Assembly: GCF_036867415.1 (NCBI RefSeq)
Contig: NZ_JBAJHU010000005.1
Coordinates: 62,001-126,000, forward strand
DNA: 64,000 nucleotides
Reading direction: 5' to 3'
From: Rossellomorea sp036867415
GTDB taxonomy: Bacteria > Bacillota > Bacilli > Bacillales > Bacillaceae_B
The position numbers were made by a program, and so were the translations under genes. Under the pieces are notes generated by a model. The model was not told the origin of the DNA. It did no database searches and saw only the letters and a program-made list of their open reading frames with translations. Positions 1 to 8,278 of this stretch are shown piece by piece (within the stretch, counting starts at the first letter, position 1; each line of letters begins with the position of its first letter).

Positions 1-371
1 GCAGCCGGTCCACGTTCGAATCCAGCTGCTGCACCTGCTGAATTGTCCCTGCTGAATTGTTGAAGAAGTCCACCCTGCTGATTGCCGCCATCCCCTTTTT
101 TTAATAACTTGGCAAGGAGGCCGCCTCCGCGTCCTTTTCTCCTGCCCCCGTTCATTCCCTGTATATTCAAGGGTGGAGGGCTTTGCGGTCCAACGTTCAT
201 CTGCTGTCCGAATTGAAACGGGGAGGGAGTCTGTGATCTCATTCCGAATGGGTTTCTCATCTCATTTGGCTGCCTCATCCCAAATGGGCTCCTTCTTCCT
301 TGTTGAGGCATCATTCCAAAAGGATTGCCCTGGTGGTGATTCTGCATTCTCATTCGTCCTCTGGGCGGCAT
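1..371 (-). CDS. yqfQ: VrrA/YqfQ-like low-complexity protein, 3' part outside window
   Basis: Reading leftward from an ATG at 371-369, preceded by a GGAGG ribosome binding site, gives an open frame that runs off the window edge without a stop. The protein begins MPPRGRMRMQNHHQGNPFGM and is rich in Met, Gln, Pro, Phe and Gly, with repeated PFGM/PFQF motifs, followed by a basic glycine patch (residues ~85-95) and a Lys/Leu helix. This composition and its position divergent from cshB match the VrrA/YqfQ proteins of Bacillus, whose function is unknown. The repeated codons make it prone to length variation. Name is by synteny plus composition; function is not inferred. Confidence 0.65.
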   Translation of the reverse strand, partial: MPPRGRMRMQNHHQGNPFGMMPQQGRRSPFGMRQPNEMRNPFGMRSQTPSPFQFGQQMNVGPQSPPPLNIQGMNGGRRKGRGGGLLAKLLKKGDGGNQQGGLLQQFSRDNSAGAAAGFERGPA

Positions 372-582
372 GCTGCCCGCCTCCTTTCGCTTCTGGTATT
401 CTGGTCTATATAGCGTATGCAACTACCCGAAAAAAGGGGATTGTAACAATATCGCGCATATCCCTATAAGTGTAACTAGAAGTTTTATGAAAAGTTTATT
501 ATAATGATTAGATGTTCTTTAAAAATAACGCCGACTACTTTCGTTTAAATAAAAGGATATGAAAAATAAGGAGATGAAACAG

Positions 583-1890
583 ATGAAAAAGAATTTATTT
601 CTTGGCTATGAATTTCAACCATTCATTGCCGGGGCGATAGAAGAATTGGGTTTCTTTGAACCAACTGAAATCCAGAAGAAGATGATCCCGCTTATCCTTA
701 AGGGGCAAAGCGCGATTGGACAATCACAGACCGGTACGGGTAAGACCCATTCATATTTACTTCCGATCATTGAAAAGGTGGATGCGGCGTCAGAACAAGT
801 TCAAGCAGTCATCACCGCACCGACGAGGGAACTTGCTCAGCAGATTTATCATGAAATCCTGAAAATCACCAAAAACAGTGACATTGTTTCCCGCTGCTTT
901 ATCGGAGGTACCGATAAACAAAGAACAATCGAAAAGCTTAAGACACAACCTCATATCGTAGTGGGGACGCCAGGACGCATCAATGATCTAGTGAAGGAGC
1001 AAGCGTTATTTGTTCATACTGCACCGATTCTGGTAGTCGATGAAGCAGATCTCATGCTTGACATGGGATTTATCGAAGATGTAGATCAAATAGCAGCAAA
1101 AATGCCGGAGAAATTGCAAATACTTGTTTTCTCGGCAACGATTCCGGAAAAGCTTAAACCTTTCATGAAAAAATATATGGATAATCCACAATTTGCCCAT
1201 GTTGAACCGGAGAGGATTTCAGCTAAAAATATTGAACATGTCATCATCCCGAAGAAAAGCCGTGAAAAAGTGAATGTGCTTTATGATCTATTAGTGGAAA
1301 TAAACCCTTATCTGGCTATCGTTTTCACCAACACGAAAGCAAAAGCGGATGAAGTTGCGAATGCATTGATTTCAAAGGGTTTGAAAGTAGGAAGAATTCA
1401 CGGAGACCTTTCACCGCGTGAGCGTAAAAAAATGATGAAACAGACCAGAAACCTCGATTATCAATACATTGTCGCTACGGATTTGGCAGCCAGAGGGATT
1501 GATATTGAAGGGGTCAGCCATATCATCAACTATGAGCTCCCCCAGGATCTTGATTTCTATGTACACAGAGCGGGTCGTACTGCAAGAGCCGGGAACTCGG
1601 GTATCGCCTATACGCTTTATGAGCCGTCAGACGAGGATGCATTGAATCATCTTGAAAAGATGGGGATCTCTTTCAAACATATGGAACTGAAAAAAGGTGA
1701 ATGGATCGAACTTCCAGCTTTGAACAAGCGTAAGTCCCGTCAAAAAGCGACAGGCAGCGAAATCGATGAAAAAGCTAAATCGCTGGTTCGAAAACCTAAA
1801 AGTGTAAAGCCTGGCTATAAAAAGAAAATGAAATACAAAATGGAGCAAATCAAAAAGAAAGAAAGAAGAAAGAAAAACAGAAACAAGTAA
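583..1890 (+). CDS. cshB: DEAD-box ATP-dependent RNA helicase CshB
   Basis: A 435-residue RNA helicase that unwinds RNA duplexes with ATP and acts in cold adaptation and RNA turnover in Bacillus. All family motifs are visible: Q motif (residues ~24-31), Walker A TGTGKT (~50-55), PTREL, DEAD box (DEAD in VVDEADLML), SAT, and the C-terminal domain motif HRAGRTARAG. A long Lys/Arg-rich tail (last ~60 residues) is typical for CshB and likely binds RNA. An in-frame ATG at 559 exists, but AAGGAG at 568-573 is correctly spaced (9 nt) for the ATG at 583, which is chosen. It stands between yqfQ (divergent) and nfo, as in B. subtilis. Confidence 0.95.
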   Translation: MKKNLFLGYEFQPFIAGAIEELGFFEPTEIQKKMIPLILKGQSAIGQSQTGTGKTHSYLLPIIEKVDAASEQVQAVITAPTRELAQQIYHEILKITKNSDIVSRCFIGGTDKQRTIEKLKTQPHIVVGTPGRINDLVKEQALFVHTAPILVVDEADLMLDMGFIEDVDQIAAKMPEKLQILVFSATIPEKLKPFMKKYMDNPQFAHVEPERISAKNIEHVIIPKKSREKVNVLYDLLVEINPYLAIVFTNTKAKADEVANALISKGLKVGRIHGDLSPRERKKMMKQTRNLDYQYIVATDLAARGIDIEGVSHIINYELPQDLDFYVHRAGRTARAGNSGIAYTLYEPSDEDALNHLEKMGISFKHMELKKGEWIELPALNKRKSRQKATGSEIDEKAKSLVRKPKSVKPGYKKKMKYKMEQIKKKERRKKNRNK

Positions 1891-1960
1891 GCCTTATGAC
1901 GTGATTCATTTTCACACATTCGATAAAATGAAGTAGAGATTTTCTTAGGAGTTGAGGAGA

Positions 1961-2854
1961 ATGGTCAAGATTGGATCCCACGTTTCAATGAGCGGCAAAA
2001 AGATGCTGCTGGCTTCCAGTGAAGAAGCTGTTTCATATGGTGCAAATACCTTCATGATTTATACAGGTGCACCTCAAAACACAAGAAGAAAGAAAATTGA
2101 GGACTTAAACATAGAAGCCGGCATGCAGCATATGAAGGAACATCAAATCGAGGACATCATTGTTCATGCACCGTATATTATCAATATCGGGAATACGACG
2201 AATCCTGCAACATTTGAGTTGGGTGTGAACTTTCTCAGGTCAGAGATTGAGCGTACAGAAGCATTGGGGGCAAAGCAGATTGTCCTCCATCCTGGTGCTC
2301 ACGTTGGTGCAGGGGCAGATAAAGGAATCGACAAGATCATAGAAGGTCTTAATGAAGTATTGACCAAGGATCACACTGCCCAGATCGCCCTGGAAACAAT
2401 GGCAGGAAAGGGATCTGAATGTGGAAGATCATTCGAGGAACTGGCCAGGATCATCGAAGGGGTCGAATTGAATGACAGACTATCCATTTGTTTTGATACT
2501 TGTCATACGCATGATGCTGGATATAATATCGTCGAAGATTTCGACGGGGTGCTCGAAGAATTTGACAAGGTCATTGGAATCGACCGTCTTAAAGTCCTTC
2601 ACATCAACGACAGCAAGAATCCAACAGGGGCAAGGAAGGATCGTCACGAAAATCTTGGATTCGGTCATATCGGATTCAAGGCATTGAATCATATCGTGCA
2701 TCATCCACAGCTTGCCGACATACCAAAGATTCTTGAAACACCATATGTAGGTGAAGATAAGAAGGATAAGAAGGCTCCATATAAATTTGAAATCGAAATG
2801 CTTCGCAATCAACAATTCGAAGAAGATGTGTTAACCAAAATCCGGAATCAATAA
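1961..2854 (+). CDS. nfo: Endonuclease IV (AP endonuclease)
   Basis: A 297-residue Zn-dependent apurinic/apyrimidinic endonuclease of the xylose-isomerase-like TIM-barrel fold, which cleaves 5' of abasic sites in base excision repair. Diagnostic stretches include KIGSHVSM near the start, the metal-ligand segments HPGAH, ALETMAGKG, FDTCHTHDAGY, HINDSKN and the RHENLGFGHIG segment. In Bacillus it protects dormant spores and germinating cells. A TTG at 1952 is in frame but overlaps the TTAGGAG site (1945-1951), so ATG 1961 is the better start. It follows cshB by 70 bp and ends at a bidirectional terminator. Confidence 0.96.
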   Translation: MVKIGSHVSMSGKKMLLASSEEAVSYGANTFMIYTGAPQNTRRKKIEDLNIEAGMQHMKEHQIEDIIVHAPYIINIGNTTNPATFELGVNFLRSEIERTEALGAKQIVLHPGAHVGAGADKGIDKIIEGLNEVLTKDHTAQIALETMAGKGSECGRSFEELARIIEGVELNDRLSICFDTCHTHDAGYNIVEDFDGVLEEFDKVIGIDRLKVLHINDSKNPTGARKDRHENLGFGHIGFKALNHIVHHPQLADIPKILETPYVGEDKKDKKAPYKFEIEMLRNQQFEEDVLTKIRNQ

Positions 2855-2859
2855 GCATT

Positions 2860-2895
2860 GAGGCTGATCTCTGTCTAAAGGGACCAGCCTCTTTT
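2860..2895. terminator. Bidirectional terminator between nfo and yqfT
   Basis: Stem GAGGCTG (2860-2866) pairs with CAGCCTC (2885-2891), followed by TTTT. It sits between the convergent genes nfo and the DUF2624 gene. Confidence 0.75.
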
Positions 2896-2898
2896 CAT

Positions 2899-3153
2899 CT
2901 ATCTGATCAGCTGCAGGAAAAGCTGATTTATTTCTTTTGCTTTGGTTGGACCGATCGATTTAGCCAGCTCTTTCACAAGTTTACTACGGCTTTGATCATC
3001 AAAAATATTGATGTTTTTACCTTTGACGCTTCCGACAATCGCATCTGCCTGCTTAGCGGTTAACGAAATATTGTATTGACTGGCATACTTAAGCAGTTCT
3101 GAACGGTTGATAGTATTGATCTTGTGATTAATCACATTTTGCAGTAATTTCAT
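2899..3153 (-). CDS. yqfT: DUF2624 family protein YqfT
   Basis: An 84-residue cytoplasmic protein of unknown function, all-helical in appearance, with the sequence INRSELLKYASQYNISLT typical of YqfT/DUF2624. The order nfo-yqfT-(zinc genes)-zur is as in other bacilli. The C-terminal half (KLVKELAKSIGPTKAKEIN) resembles a short helix-hairpin-helix-like stretch, which is only an impression. The upstream region on its own strand carries an AGGAG-like site. Confidence 0.85.
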   Translation of the reverse strand: MKLLQNVINHKINTINRSELLKYASQYNISLTAKQADAIVGSVKGKNINIFDDQSRSKLVKELAKSIGPTKAKEINQLFLQLIR

Positions 3154-3284
3154 CTATATCACTCCTCAGGAAATACATATGTTCCTTCGGTTAAGAAAGT
3201 GACAGTTTTTTATAGTGAATATTAGAAATAAGCATTAGTTTACAAGTTCAACCCCATCATGTATACTTTCCTATGTGCTTTAAA

Positions 3285-3299
3285 TCGTAATGATTCTTA
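3285..3299 (+). promoter_or_regulatory. Zur box upstream of znuC
   Basis: TCGTAAT-G-ATTCTTA is a 7-1-7 imperfect palindrome whose left half matches the Bacillus Zur consensus (TCGTAATNATTACGA) exactly and whose right half matches 5 of 7. It lies 19 bp upstream of the znuC start, in the promoter region of an operon that ends with zur itself, so zinc-dependent autorepression is expected. Confidence 0.75.
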
Positions 3300-3317
3300 T
3301 AAAGAGAGTTGAGAACT

Positions 3318-4091
3318 ATGGAACAAAGTCATGCTCCTATAATAAAAATAAAAAATCTGAATTTCAGGTACGACCGGGAAAGGGTTCTCGAGGATATTAA
3401 CCTTTCCATACCCCAGGGATCTTTTTTGGGGATCGTCGGCCCAAACGGTTCAGGAAAATCGACTTTATTAAAGCTGATGCTGGGATTATTGAAGGCAAAG
3501 CAGGGAGAAATCGAACTGTTTGGAACCCCACAGCAAAAATTCAGGCAATGGGACCGGATCGGATTTGTTTCGCAAAAGGCAAACAGCTTCAATACCGGTT
3601 TTCCTGCTACCGTGTATGAAGTGGTAGCCAGCGGATTGGCAAAGAAAGCAGGGATGTTCAAGAGGATTTCTGTGAAATACAGGAAAGATATACAGGAAGC
3701 CATCGAATCGGTGGGGATGGCCCCTTTTGCCGGCAGGAATATCGGCGAATTATCCGGGGGACAGCAACAAAGGGTATTCATTGCCAGGGCTCTTGTCAGC
3801 AAGCCGGATGTGTTGATTTTGGATGAACCGACTGTCGGTGTAGACAGTAAAAACGTTCAAACATTTTATGGCATGCTTGATCATTTAAACAAGGATCTGG
3901 GCATTACGTTATTATTGGTTACACATGATATCGGATCCATATCCAGTAAGGTCACACATGTTGCCTGTTTGAATAAACATCTTCATTTTCACGGTAACAC
4001 AGAAGAGTTCGAAAAACTTAAAGAGAGTGAGAAGTCATCATTTTATGGTCATGATGTCCACTTTTTAAATCATGAACATGATCATCACTGA
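3318..4091 (+). CDS. znuC: Zinc ABC transporter ATP-binding protein ZnuC/AdcC
   Basis: A 257-residue ABC ATPase powering high-affinity zinc import together with the permease encoded next. Walker A GPNGSGKST (~residues 40-48), signature LSGGQQQR, Walker B VLILDEPT and the switch His (VTHD) are all present. The C terminus is His-rich (ending NHEHDHH), common in zinc transport components. The start ATG 3318 is preferred over an in-frame TTG at 3309. No substrate-binding lipoprotein (ZnuA/AdcA) gene is present in this operon, so it must lie elsewhere. Confidence 0.93.
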   Translation: MEQSHAPIIKIKNLNFRYDRERVLEDINLSIPQGSFLGIVGPNGSGKSTLLKLMLGLLKAKQGEIELFGTPQQKFRQWDRIGFVSQKANSFNTGFPATVYEVVASGLAKKAGMFKRISVKYRKDIQEAIESVGMAPFAGRNIGELSGGQQQRVFIARALVSKPDVLILDEPTVGVDSKNVQTFYGMLDHLNKDLGITLLLVTHDIGSISSKVTHVACLNKHLHFHGNTEEFEKLKESEKSSFYGHDVHFLNHEHDHH

Positions 4092-4106
4092 TAGGGGGAA
4101 AAGCAG

Positions 4107-4964
4107 GTGATCCAGGCTATTTTACAATATGAATTTTTACAAAATGCTTTTCTTACAGGGATCCTTATTGGAATAATCGCTCCTCTGTTAGGTGCATTCA
4201 TCGTGGTCAGAAGGCTTTCTCTCATCGCGGATGCTCTCAGTCATGTAACGTTATCAGGGATTGCAGCCAGTTTATACTTGAGTAAAACCGTCCCTTCGCT
4301 GCAGGGATTGAATCCGTTGTATTTCGGAATGATTTTTTCCGTTACGGGGTCTTTGTTCATCGAGCGGCTCAGGATGCTCTACAAACATTATCAGGAGCTT
4401 GCCATTCCGATCATACTGTCCGGAGGTATCGGAATCGGCGTCATCTTCATTTCACTCGCAGATGGTTTTACAACAGATCTGTTCAGCTACTTATTTGGAA
4501 GCGTCAGTGCGGTTACGAGGGGAGATCTTTACTTGATCGCTGCCATCAGTATCGTGGTGATTGGAATGATCTTTTTACTTTATAAGGAATTATTCCTTCT
4601 GTCATTTGATGAAGATCACGCAAAAGCATCAGGTATCCCGGCCAGAGCGATTCATTTCATCTTCATGGTGATGGTGGCTTTAGTCATCGCAGCATCCATG
4701 CGCATCGTTGGAATCCTCCTGGTATCTTCGCTCATGACCCTTCCTGTTGCCGCGAGCATAAGGATTGCCAGAGGATTTAAACAGACGATTCTTTATTCTT
4801 TACTATTTGGGGAGATATCTGTGATCGCAGGACTGGTCAGTGCATTTTATCTGGATCTGGCCCCTGGAGGGACCATTGTGGTCACGGCCATTCTCATATT
4901 ATTGATCACGATTGTTATGAAAAAGATTAGTTCTTCAAAACATGCCCAAAAAGCAGAGGTGTAA
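4107..4964 (+). CDS. znuB: Zinc ABC transporter permease ZnuB/AdcB
   Basis: A 285-residue integral membrane protein of the ABC-3 family (Zn/Mn permeases), with about 7-8 hydrophobic helices. The segment RRLSLIADALSHVTLSGIA near residue 36 and the LLVSSLMTLPVAASIRIARG segment near residue 205 are hallmarks of the family, the latter contacting the ATPase. Translation begins at GTG 4107 behind AGGGGGAA. It lies 15 bp after znuC and 3 bp before zur, so the three are one transcript. Confidence 0.93.
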   Translation: MIQAILQYEFLQNAFLTGILIGIIAPLLGAFIVVRRLSLIADALSHVTLSGIAASLYLSKTVPSLQGLNPLYFGMIFSVTGSLFIERLRMLYKHYQELAIPIILSGGIGIGVIFISLADGFTTDLFSYLFGSVSAVTRGDLYLIAAISIVVIGMIFLLYKELFLLSFDEDHAKASGIPARAIHFIFMVMVALVIAASMRIVGILLVSSLMTLPVAASIRIARGFKQTILYSLLFGEISVIAGLVSAFYLDLAPGGTIVVTAILILLITIVMKKISSSKHAQKAEV

Positions 4965-4967
4965 AAA

Positions 4968-5384
4968 ATGAATGTATCCCAAGCAATGGATCTATTGAAA
5001 TCGGAAGGATATAAGCATACGGGGAAGAGAGAGGAATTACTTCAGCTGTTTTCTATTTCCAATAAATATCTGACGGCTAAAGATGTACTCGAACATATGA
5101 AAAGCGACTATCCCGGCTTGAGTTTTGACACGATATACCGAAACCTCAGCTTATTCGTAGAGCTCGGTATACTTGAAGAGACAGAGCTGTCAGGGGAGAG
5201 ACATTTCCGTTTTACTTGTGAAAGTGATCACCATCACCATCATTTCATCTGTATGGATTGCGGAAAAACGGAAGAAATCCATACATGCCCGATGGATGCC
5301 CTTAAAGACAGCATCGACCAAACAGGTTATGATATTTCAGGACATAAATTTGAAATTTACGGCAAGTGTCCTCAATGTCAGTGA
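4968..5384 (+). CDS. zur: Zinc uptake repressor Zur (Fur family)
   Basis: A 138-residue winged-helix metalloregulator that represses zinc uptake genes when zinc is sufficient. Residues 1-80 form the DNA-binding domain (DTIYRNLSLFVELGIL), followed by the HHHHHF metal-sensing segment and the structural zinc site CxxC...CxxC (CMDCGK and CPQC at the end). Its co-transcription with znuCB and the upstream Zur box imply autoregulation. PerR and Fur are less likely given the context with zinc transporters. Confidence 0.92.
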   Translation: MNVSQAMDLLKSEGYKHTGKREELLQLFSISNKYLTAKDVLEHMKSDYPGLSFDTIYRNLSLFVELGILEETELSGERHFRFTCESDHHHHHFICMDCGKTEEIHTCPMDALKDSIDQTGYDISGHKFEIYGKCPQCQ

Positions 5385-5396
5385 AACAGCCGCATA

Positions 5397-5430
5397 AAAA
5401 GCCTTGGACAATTTTGTCCAAGGCTTTTAT
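5397..5430. terminator. Bidirectional terminator between zur and yqfW
   Basis: Perfect 10-bp stem GCCTTGGACA (5401-5410) / TGTCCAAGGC (5415-5424), with A-run on the left and TTTT on the right, so it can serve both convergent genes. Confidence 0.9.
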
Positions 5431-6002
5431 CATGATCCATCACTATGCAGCCAGTTCTGAACCCAGCGGCTGGCTTCATTCCAGTCATTCACCCGGATAA
5501 CACCTTCAGGAATGGCACTCTGATTATAAGGGGTATTAAACAATACGACGGGGATATTCAATTCTTCGTTTATCATCACTGCATTATCATGCTTGTCTTC
5601 AAAAAAGATATCCACTTCATATTTCTTTGCGGTCGAAATTTTATTGTGGGAGCCGATTAATTCAATGTGATGATACATAAGATCTCGCATATCGAACCAT
5701 TCTTTCGTCAACTGAAGAAGTTCGGATGGACGGGCGCTGATGAAATAAAGTTCATGATGTTCTTTCCAATCGTCAAGAATTTTTTTCGCCCCTGAAGCGA
5801 GCGGGGATTCTTTGTATATATGCGGTTCTGCCTCTTTGAACCATGCGCCGAAGGTCTGAGGCGAAATATCAAGCACTTCTGTCAATTCATACTGTGTAAT
5901 ATCAGTTAAAGTCAGATTCAATTTAAAATAGTCATTTATATGCGGCAGTAAAGATTCCGGGGACGTAACCGTTCCGTCAATGTCAATTCCAAAACGTTTC
6001 AT
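5430..6002 (-). CDS. yqfW: HAD-family nucleotidase YqfW
   Basis: A 190-residue member of the 5'(3')-deoxyribonucleotidase-like branch of the HAD superfamily. The catalytic motif DIDGTV is at residues 7-12 (nucleophile and acid Asp), a Ser/Thr motif II in FISARPSE, and the acidic motif FFEDKHDN late in the chain. It probably dephosphorylates a nucleotide or related small metabolite; the substrate is not visible from sequence. It converges on zur with a shared terminator. Confidence 0.85.
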   Translation of the reverse strand: MKRFGIDIDGTVTSPESLLPHINDYFKLNLTLTDITQYELTEVLDISPQTFGAWFKEAEPHIYKESPLASGAKKILDDWKEHHELYFISARPSELLQLTKEWFDMRDLMYHHIELIGSHNKISTAKKYEVDIFFEDKHDNAVMINEELNIPVVLFNTPYNQSAIPEGVIRVNDWNEASRWVQNWLHSDGS

Positions 6003-6196
6003 GCGCTATCATGCTCCTCTTATACAAACTTATTCAAGTGTATCATATTACAGCTTATCTCATAAGGCATTGTTTCGTGCTGAATTGGTAAGAACAAAGA
6101 ACATGCTAACAGAAATGACAAACATTAGCATAGTAAAATCAATCCCTTTACAAACAATAAGAATGCTCCCAAACATCGAAAGTGAGGGATTGCTGT

Positions 6197-6562
6197 ATGG
6201 CTGATGAACGACATCGAGATCGAGAAGAGATCGACGTATATTACGACAATCCGGATATTGTGGATAGAGAAAATGCTTTCAGTGAAGAAACAGCTGCTGA
6301 AATCGCAGCACCAGTTAATATTAGCCGCGATTTTGAAGATGATACAGAAGAGGAAAAGACAACTTCAGGCCGGGTGCTGGGATACTCCGCACTTGCACTG
6401 TCGATTCTTTCCTTGTTCATTCTTCCGGTCATCATGGGAGCGGCCGGGATCGTCCTTGGATTCGTTGCCAGAAGGCGCGGAGCAGAAACACTTGGAGCAT
6501 GGGCTATAGGAATTGGAGCAGTATCGATTATCATAGGGTTATTCGTATTGCCCTTCTTTTAA
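6197..6562 (+). CDS. yqfX: Small membrane protein YqfX (DUF4190-like)
   Basis: A 121-residue protein with an acidic, charged N-terminal half (residues 1-60) and two hydrophobic helices in the C-terminal half (VLGYSALALSILSLFILPVI and AWAIGIGAVSIIIGLFVLPF), linked by a Gly-Arg loop (ARRRGAETLG), as in DUF4190 proteins. Function unknown; a membrane location with a cytoplasmic acidic head is expected. ATG 6197 follows GAGGGA; the longer frame starting at 6182 overlaps that site. Position between yqfW and ispG is as in B. subtilis. Confidence 0.8.
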   Translation: MADERHRDREEIDVYYDNPDIVDRENAFSEETAAEIAAPVNISRDFEDDTEEEKTTSGRVLGYSALALSILSLFILPVIMGAAGIVLGFVARRRGAETLGAWAIGIGAVSIIIGLFVLPFF

Positions 6563-6571
6563 TAAGTGATC

Positions 6572-6604
6572 ACTTTTTTAAAATGGGGAGCGTTTTAAAA
6601 AAGT
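6572..6604. repeat. AT-rich perfect inverted repeat after yqfX
   Basis: ACTTTTTTAAAA (6572-6583) and TTTTAAAAAAGT (6593-6604) form a perfect 12-bp inverted repeat with a G-rich 9-nt loop. It sits just before a conventional GC-rich terminator. As RNA it would be a weak stem; as DNA it could be a bent or cruciform-prone site. Its role is not known. Confidence 0.5.
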
Positions 6605-6607
6605 AAA

Positions 6608-6638
6608 AAAGAGGACTGAGCAATCAGTCCTCTTTGCT
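6608..6638. terminator. Bidirectional terminator between yqfX and ispG
   Basis: GAGGACTGA (6611-6619) pairs with TCAGTCCTC (6624-6632) around a GCAA tetraloop, flanked by A-run and T-run. It lies immediately after the ispG stop on the minus strand. Confidence 0.9.
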
Positions 6639-7751
6639 TTAAACCTGTGTTTCTTTCTTTTCTGCTTCCTGCTTATCATAGTATTCCTGTGCAATCTTGT
6701 CGATTTCTTTCTTTAGTTCCTCGACCATTGTTTCTTCCGGGACTTTACGGACGGTTTTTCCTTTGCGGAAAAGGAGACCTTCTCCGCGTGCGCCTGCGAT
6801 GCCGATATCCGCTTCGCGGGCTTCACCGGGACCGTTTACCGCACACCCGAGTACCGCTACCTTGATCGGTGCTTTAATGGTTTGAATATACTCTTCCACT
6901 TCATTTGCGATTGAAATCAGGTCAATCTCAATGCGTCCGCATGTCGGACATGAAATCAAGGTGGCTGCATTGGATGCAAGGCCGAATGATTTCAATAATT
7001 CCCTTGCGACTTTTACTTCTTCTACAGGGTCGGCACTTAAAGAAATCCTTAAAGTATTACCGATGCCAAGGCTCATGATGGCGCCGAGACCGGCAGCACT
7101 TTTCACCGTACCGGCGAATAATGTACCGGATTCTGTAATTCCGAGGTGCAAAGGATAATCAAAGGCTTTTGCTGCTTTGGTATACGCTTCGATCGCTAAG
7201 TTGACATCGGATGCTTTCATCGAAACGATGATATCGTGGAAATCCAGATCTTCCAGGATCTTGATATGATGCAGGGCACTCTCAACCATGCCATCTGCTG
7301 TCGGATACCCGTATTTTTCAATGATCTTTCTTTCAAGGCTTCCGGCATTGACCCCGATACGGATTGGGATGCCTTTTTCCTTCGCTGCCTTCACGACAGC
7401 TTCCACTTTTTCGCGGCGGCCGATATTACCAGGGTTGATCCTGATTTTATCCGCTCCTCCTTCGATTGCTTTCAGGGCAAGCTTATAATCGAAATGGATA
7501 TCCACGACCAGCGGGATATTGATTTGTTTCTTAATATCAGCGATCGCGTTCGCTGCCCGTTCATCCGGACATGCAACACGTACCACCTGACAACCCGCTT
7601 CTTCAAGACGGTGAATCTCCTTGACTGTCGCTTCAACGTCATGAGTCTTTGTTGTCGTCATGCTTTGTATAATTAATTCATTGTTTCCGCCAATCGTTAA
7701 ATCCCCGACTTTTACCGGACGTGTTTTTGAACGATGTATGATTTCACTCAA
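6639..7751 (-). CDS. ispG: 4-hydroxy-3-methylbut-2-en-1-yl diphosphate synthase IspG
   Basis: A 370-residue iron-sulfur enzyme of the methylerythritol phosphate pathway, converting ME-cPP to HMBPP for isoprenoid synthesis. The TIM-barrel part begins VKVGDLTIGGNNELIIQSMT; the [4Fe-4S] ligands are seen in SCPTCGR and LGCAVNGPGEA. Length is normal for the bacterial form. The start is a TTG at 7751-7749, with AAAGGAG 10 nt upstream, and no closer ATG fits. Flanked by yqfX and yqfZ as in B. subtilis. Confidence 0.96.
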   Translation of the reverse strand: MSEIIHRSKTRPVKVGDLTIGGNNELIIQSMTTTKTHDVEATVKEIHRLEEAGCQVVRVACPDERAANAIADIKKQINIPLVVDIHFDYKLALKAIEGGADKIRINPGNIGRREKVEAVVKAAKEKGIPIRIGVNAGSLERKIIEKYGYPTADGMVESALHHIKILEDLDFHDIIVSMKASDVNLAIEAYTKAAKAFDYPLHLGITESGTLFAGTVKSAAGLGAIMSLGIGNTLRISLSADPVEEVKVARELLKSFGLASNAATLISCPTCGRIEIDLISIANEVEEYIQTIKAPIKVAVLGCAVNGPGEAREADIGIAGARGEGLLFRKGKTVRKVPEETMVEELKKEIDKIAQEYYDKQEAEKKETQV

Positions 7752-7866
7752 GTGTAATTCGCTCCTTTAAAAAGGTTCTTCAACTATACATTATAAGTAA
7801 TACGATGCAATTGTAACAGTGTTTTGTATGAAATGACAAGAATTAGGTATGCAGATCGAATGGAAG

Positions 7867-8232
7867 TCAGTCTGCATAGTGCGGAATTTTATAGGTTCTT
7901 CCGATTTGAATCTTGCCTGCCGCCACTTTGTTTAATTCTTCAAAGTCTGAGACAACCTGCTCGATGGATACCGGAAGCTTTCCCTGTACAGAGTCTTCTA
8001 CGAGACTTAAAACCGTATCCCCAGGTTCGATTTTTATCTCAATATAAGAAAGGGAAGGATCTGAAGCAGCGGGTAAATTGACAGTATCGACGGTTTCCTT
8101 TTTTTCTTCCTGGGGCTGTGCGGTCACGTTCACACTGTTTTCCGCTGCCAGGTTTAAGGTGCCCTTATCCAAATCATAATAGACGCTGTACAGAAGAATG
8201 ATAATACCGAAGAAAATGAACATCCGTTTCAT
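7867..8232 (-). CDS. yqfZ: Membrane-anchored LysM-domain protein YqfZ
   Basis: A 121-residue protein with an N-terminal membrane segment (residues 4-20, MFIFFGIIILLYSVYY) and a C-terminal LysM-like domain (YIEIKIEPGDTVLSLVEDS ... KIQIGRTYKIP). The domain suggests binding to peptidoglycan outside the membrane. No catalytic domain is present. It is divergent from the MFS gene downstream on the other strand, 46 bp away, so the two share a short promoter region. Confidence 0.8.
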   Translation of the reverse strand: MKRMFIFFGIIILLYSVYYDLDKGTLNLAAENSVNVTAQPQEEKKETVDTVNLPAASDPSLSYIEIKIEPGDTVLSLVEDSVQGKLPVSIEQVVSDFEELNKVAAGKIQIGRTYKIPHYAD

Positions 8233-8278
8233 ACATGAATCCTCCTAAAAGATTGTATTGAAAAAGGAGTCAAGAGAG

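Noticed and set aside
173..469. 98-codon plus-strand frame at the window start
   Set aside because: It is antisense to the low-complexity yqfQ gene, which has a good ribosome site and family-like composition; the plus frame has neither.
499..513. PerR-like box upstream of cshB
   Set aside because: TTATAAT-G-ATTAGAT matches well only on one side and is better explained as a TATAAT -10 element in AT-rich DNA.
7236..7676. 146-codon frame antisense to ispG
   Set aside because: It lies wholly within the highly conserved ispG gene and has no ribosome site; a shadow frame.
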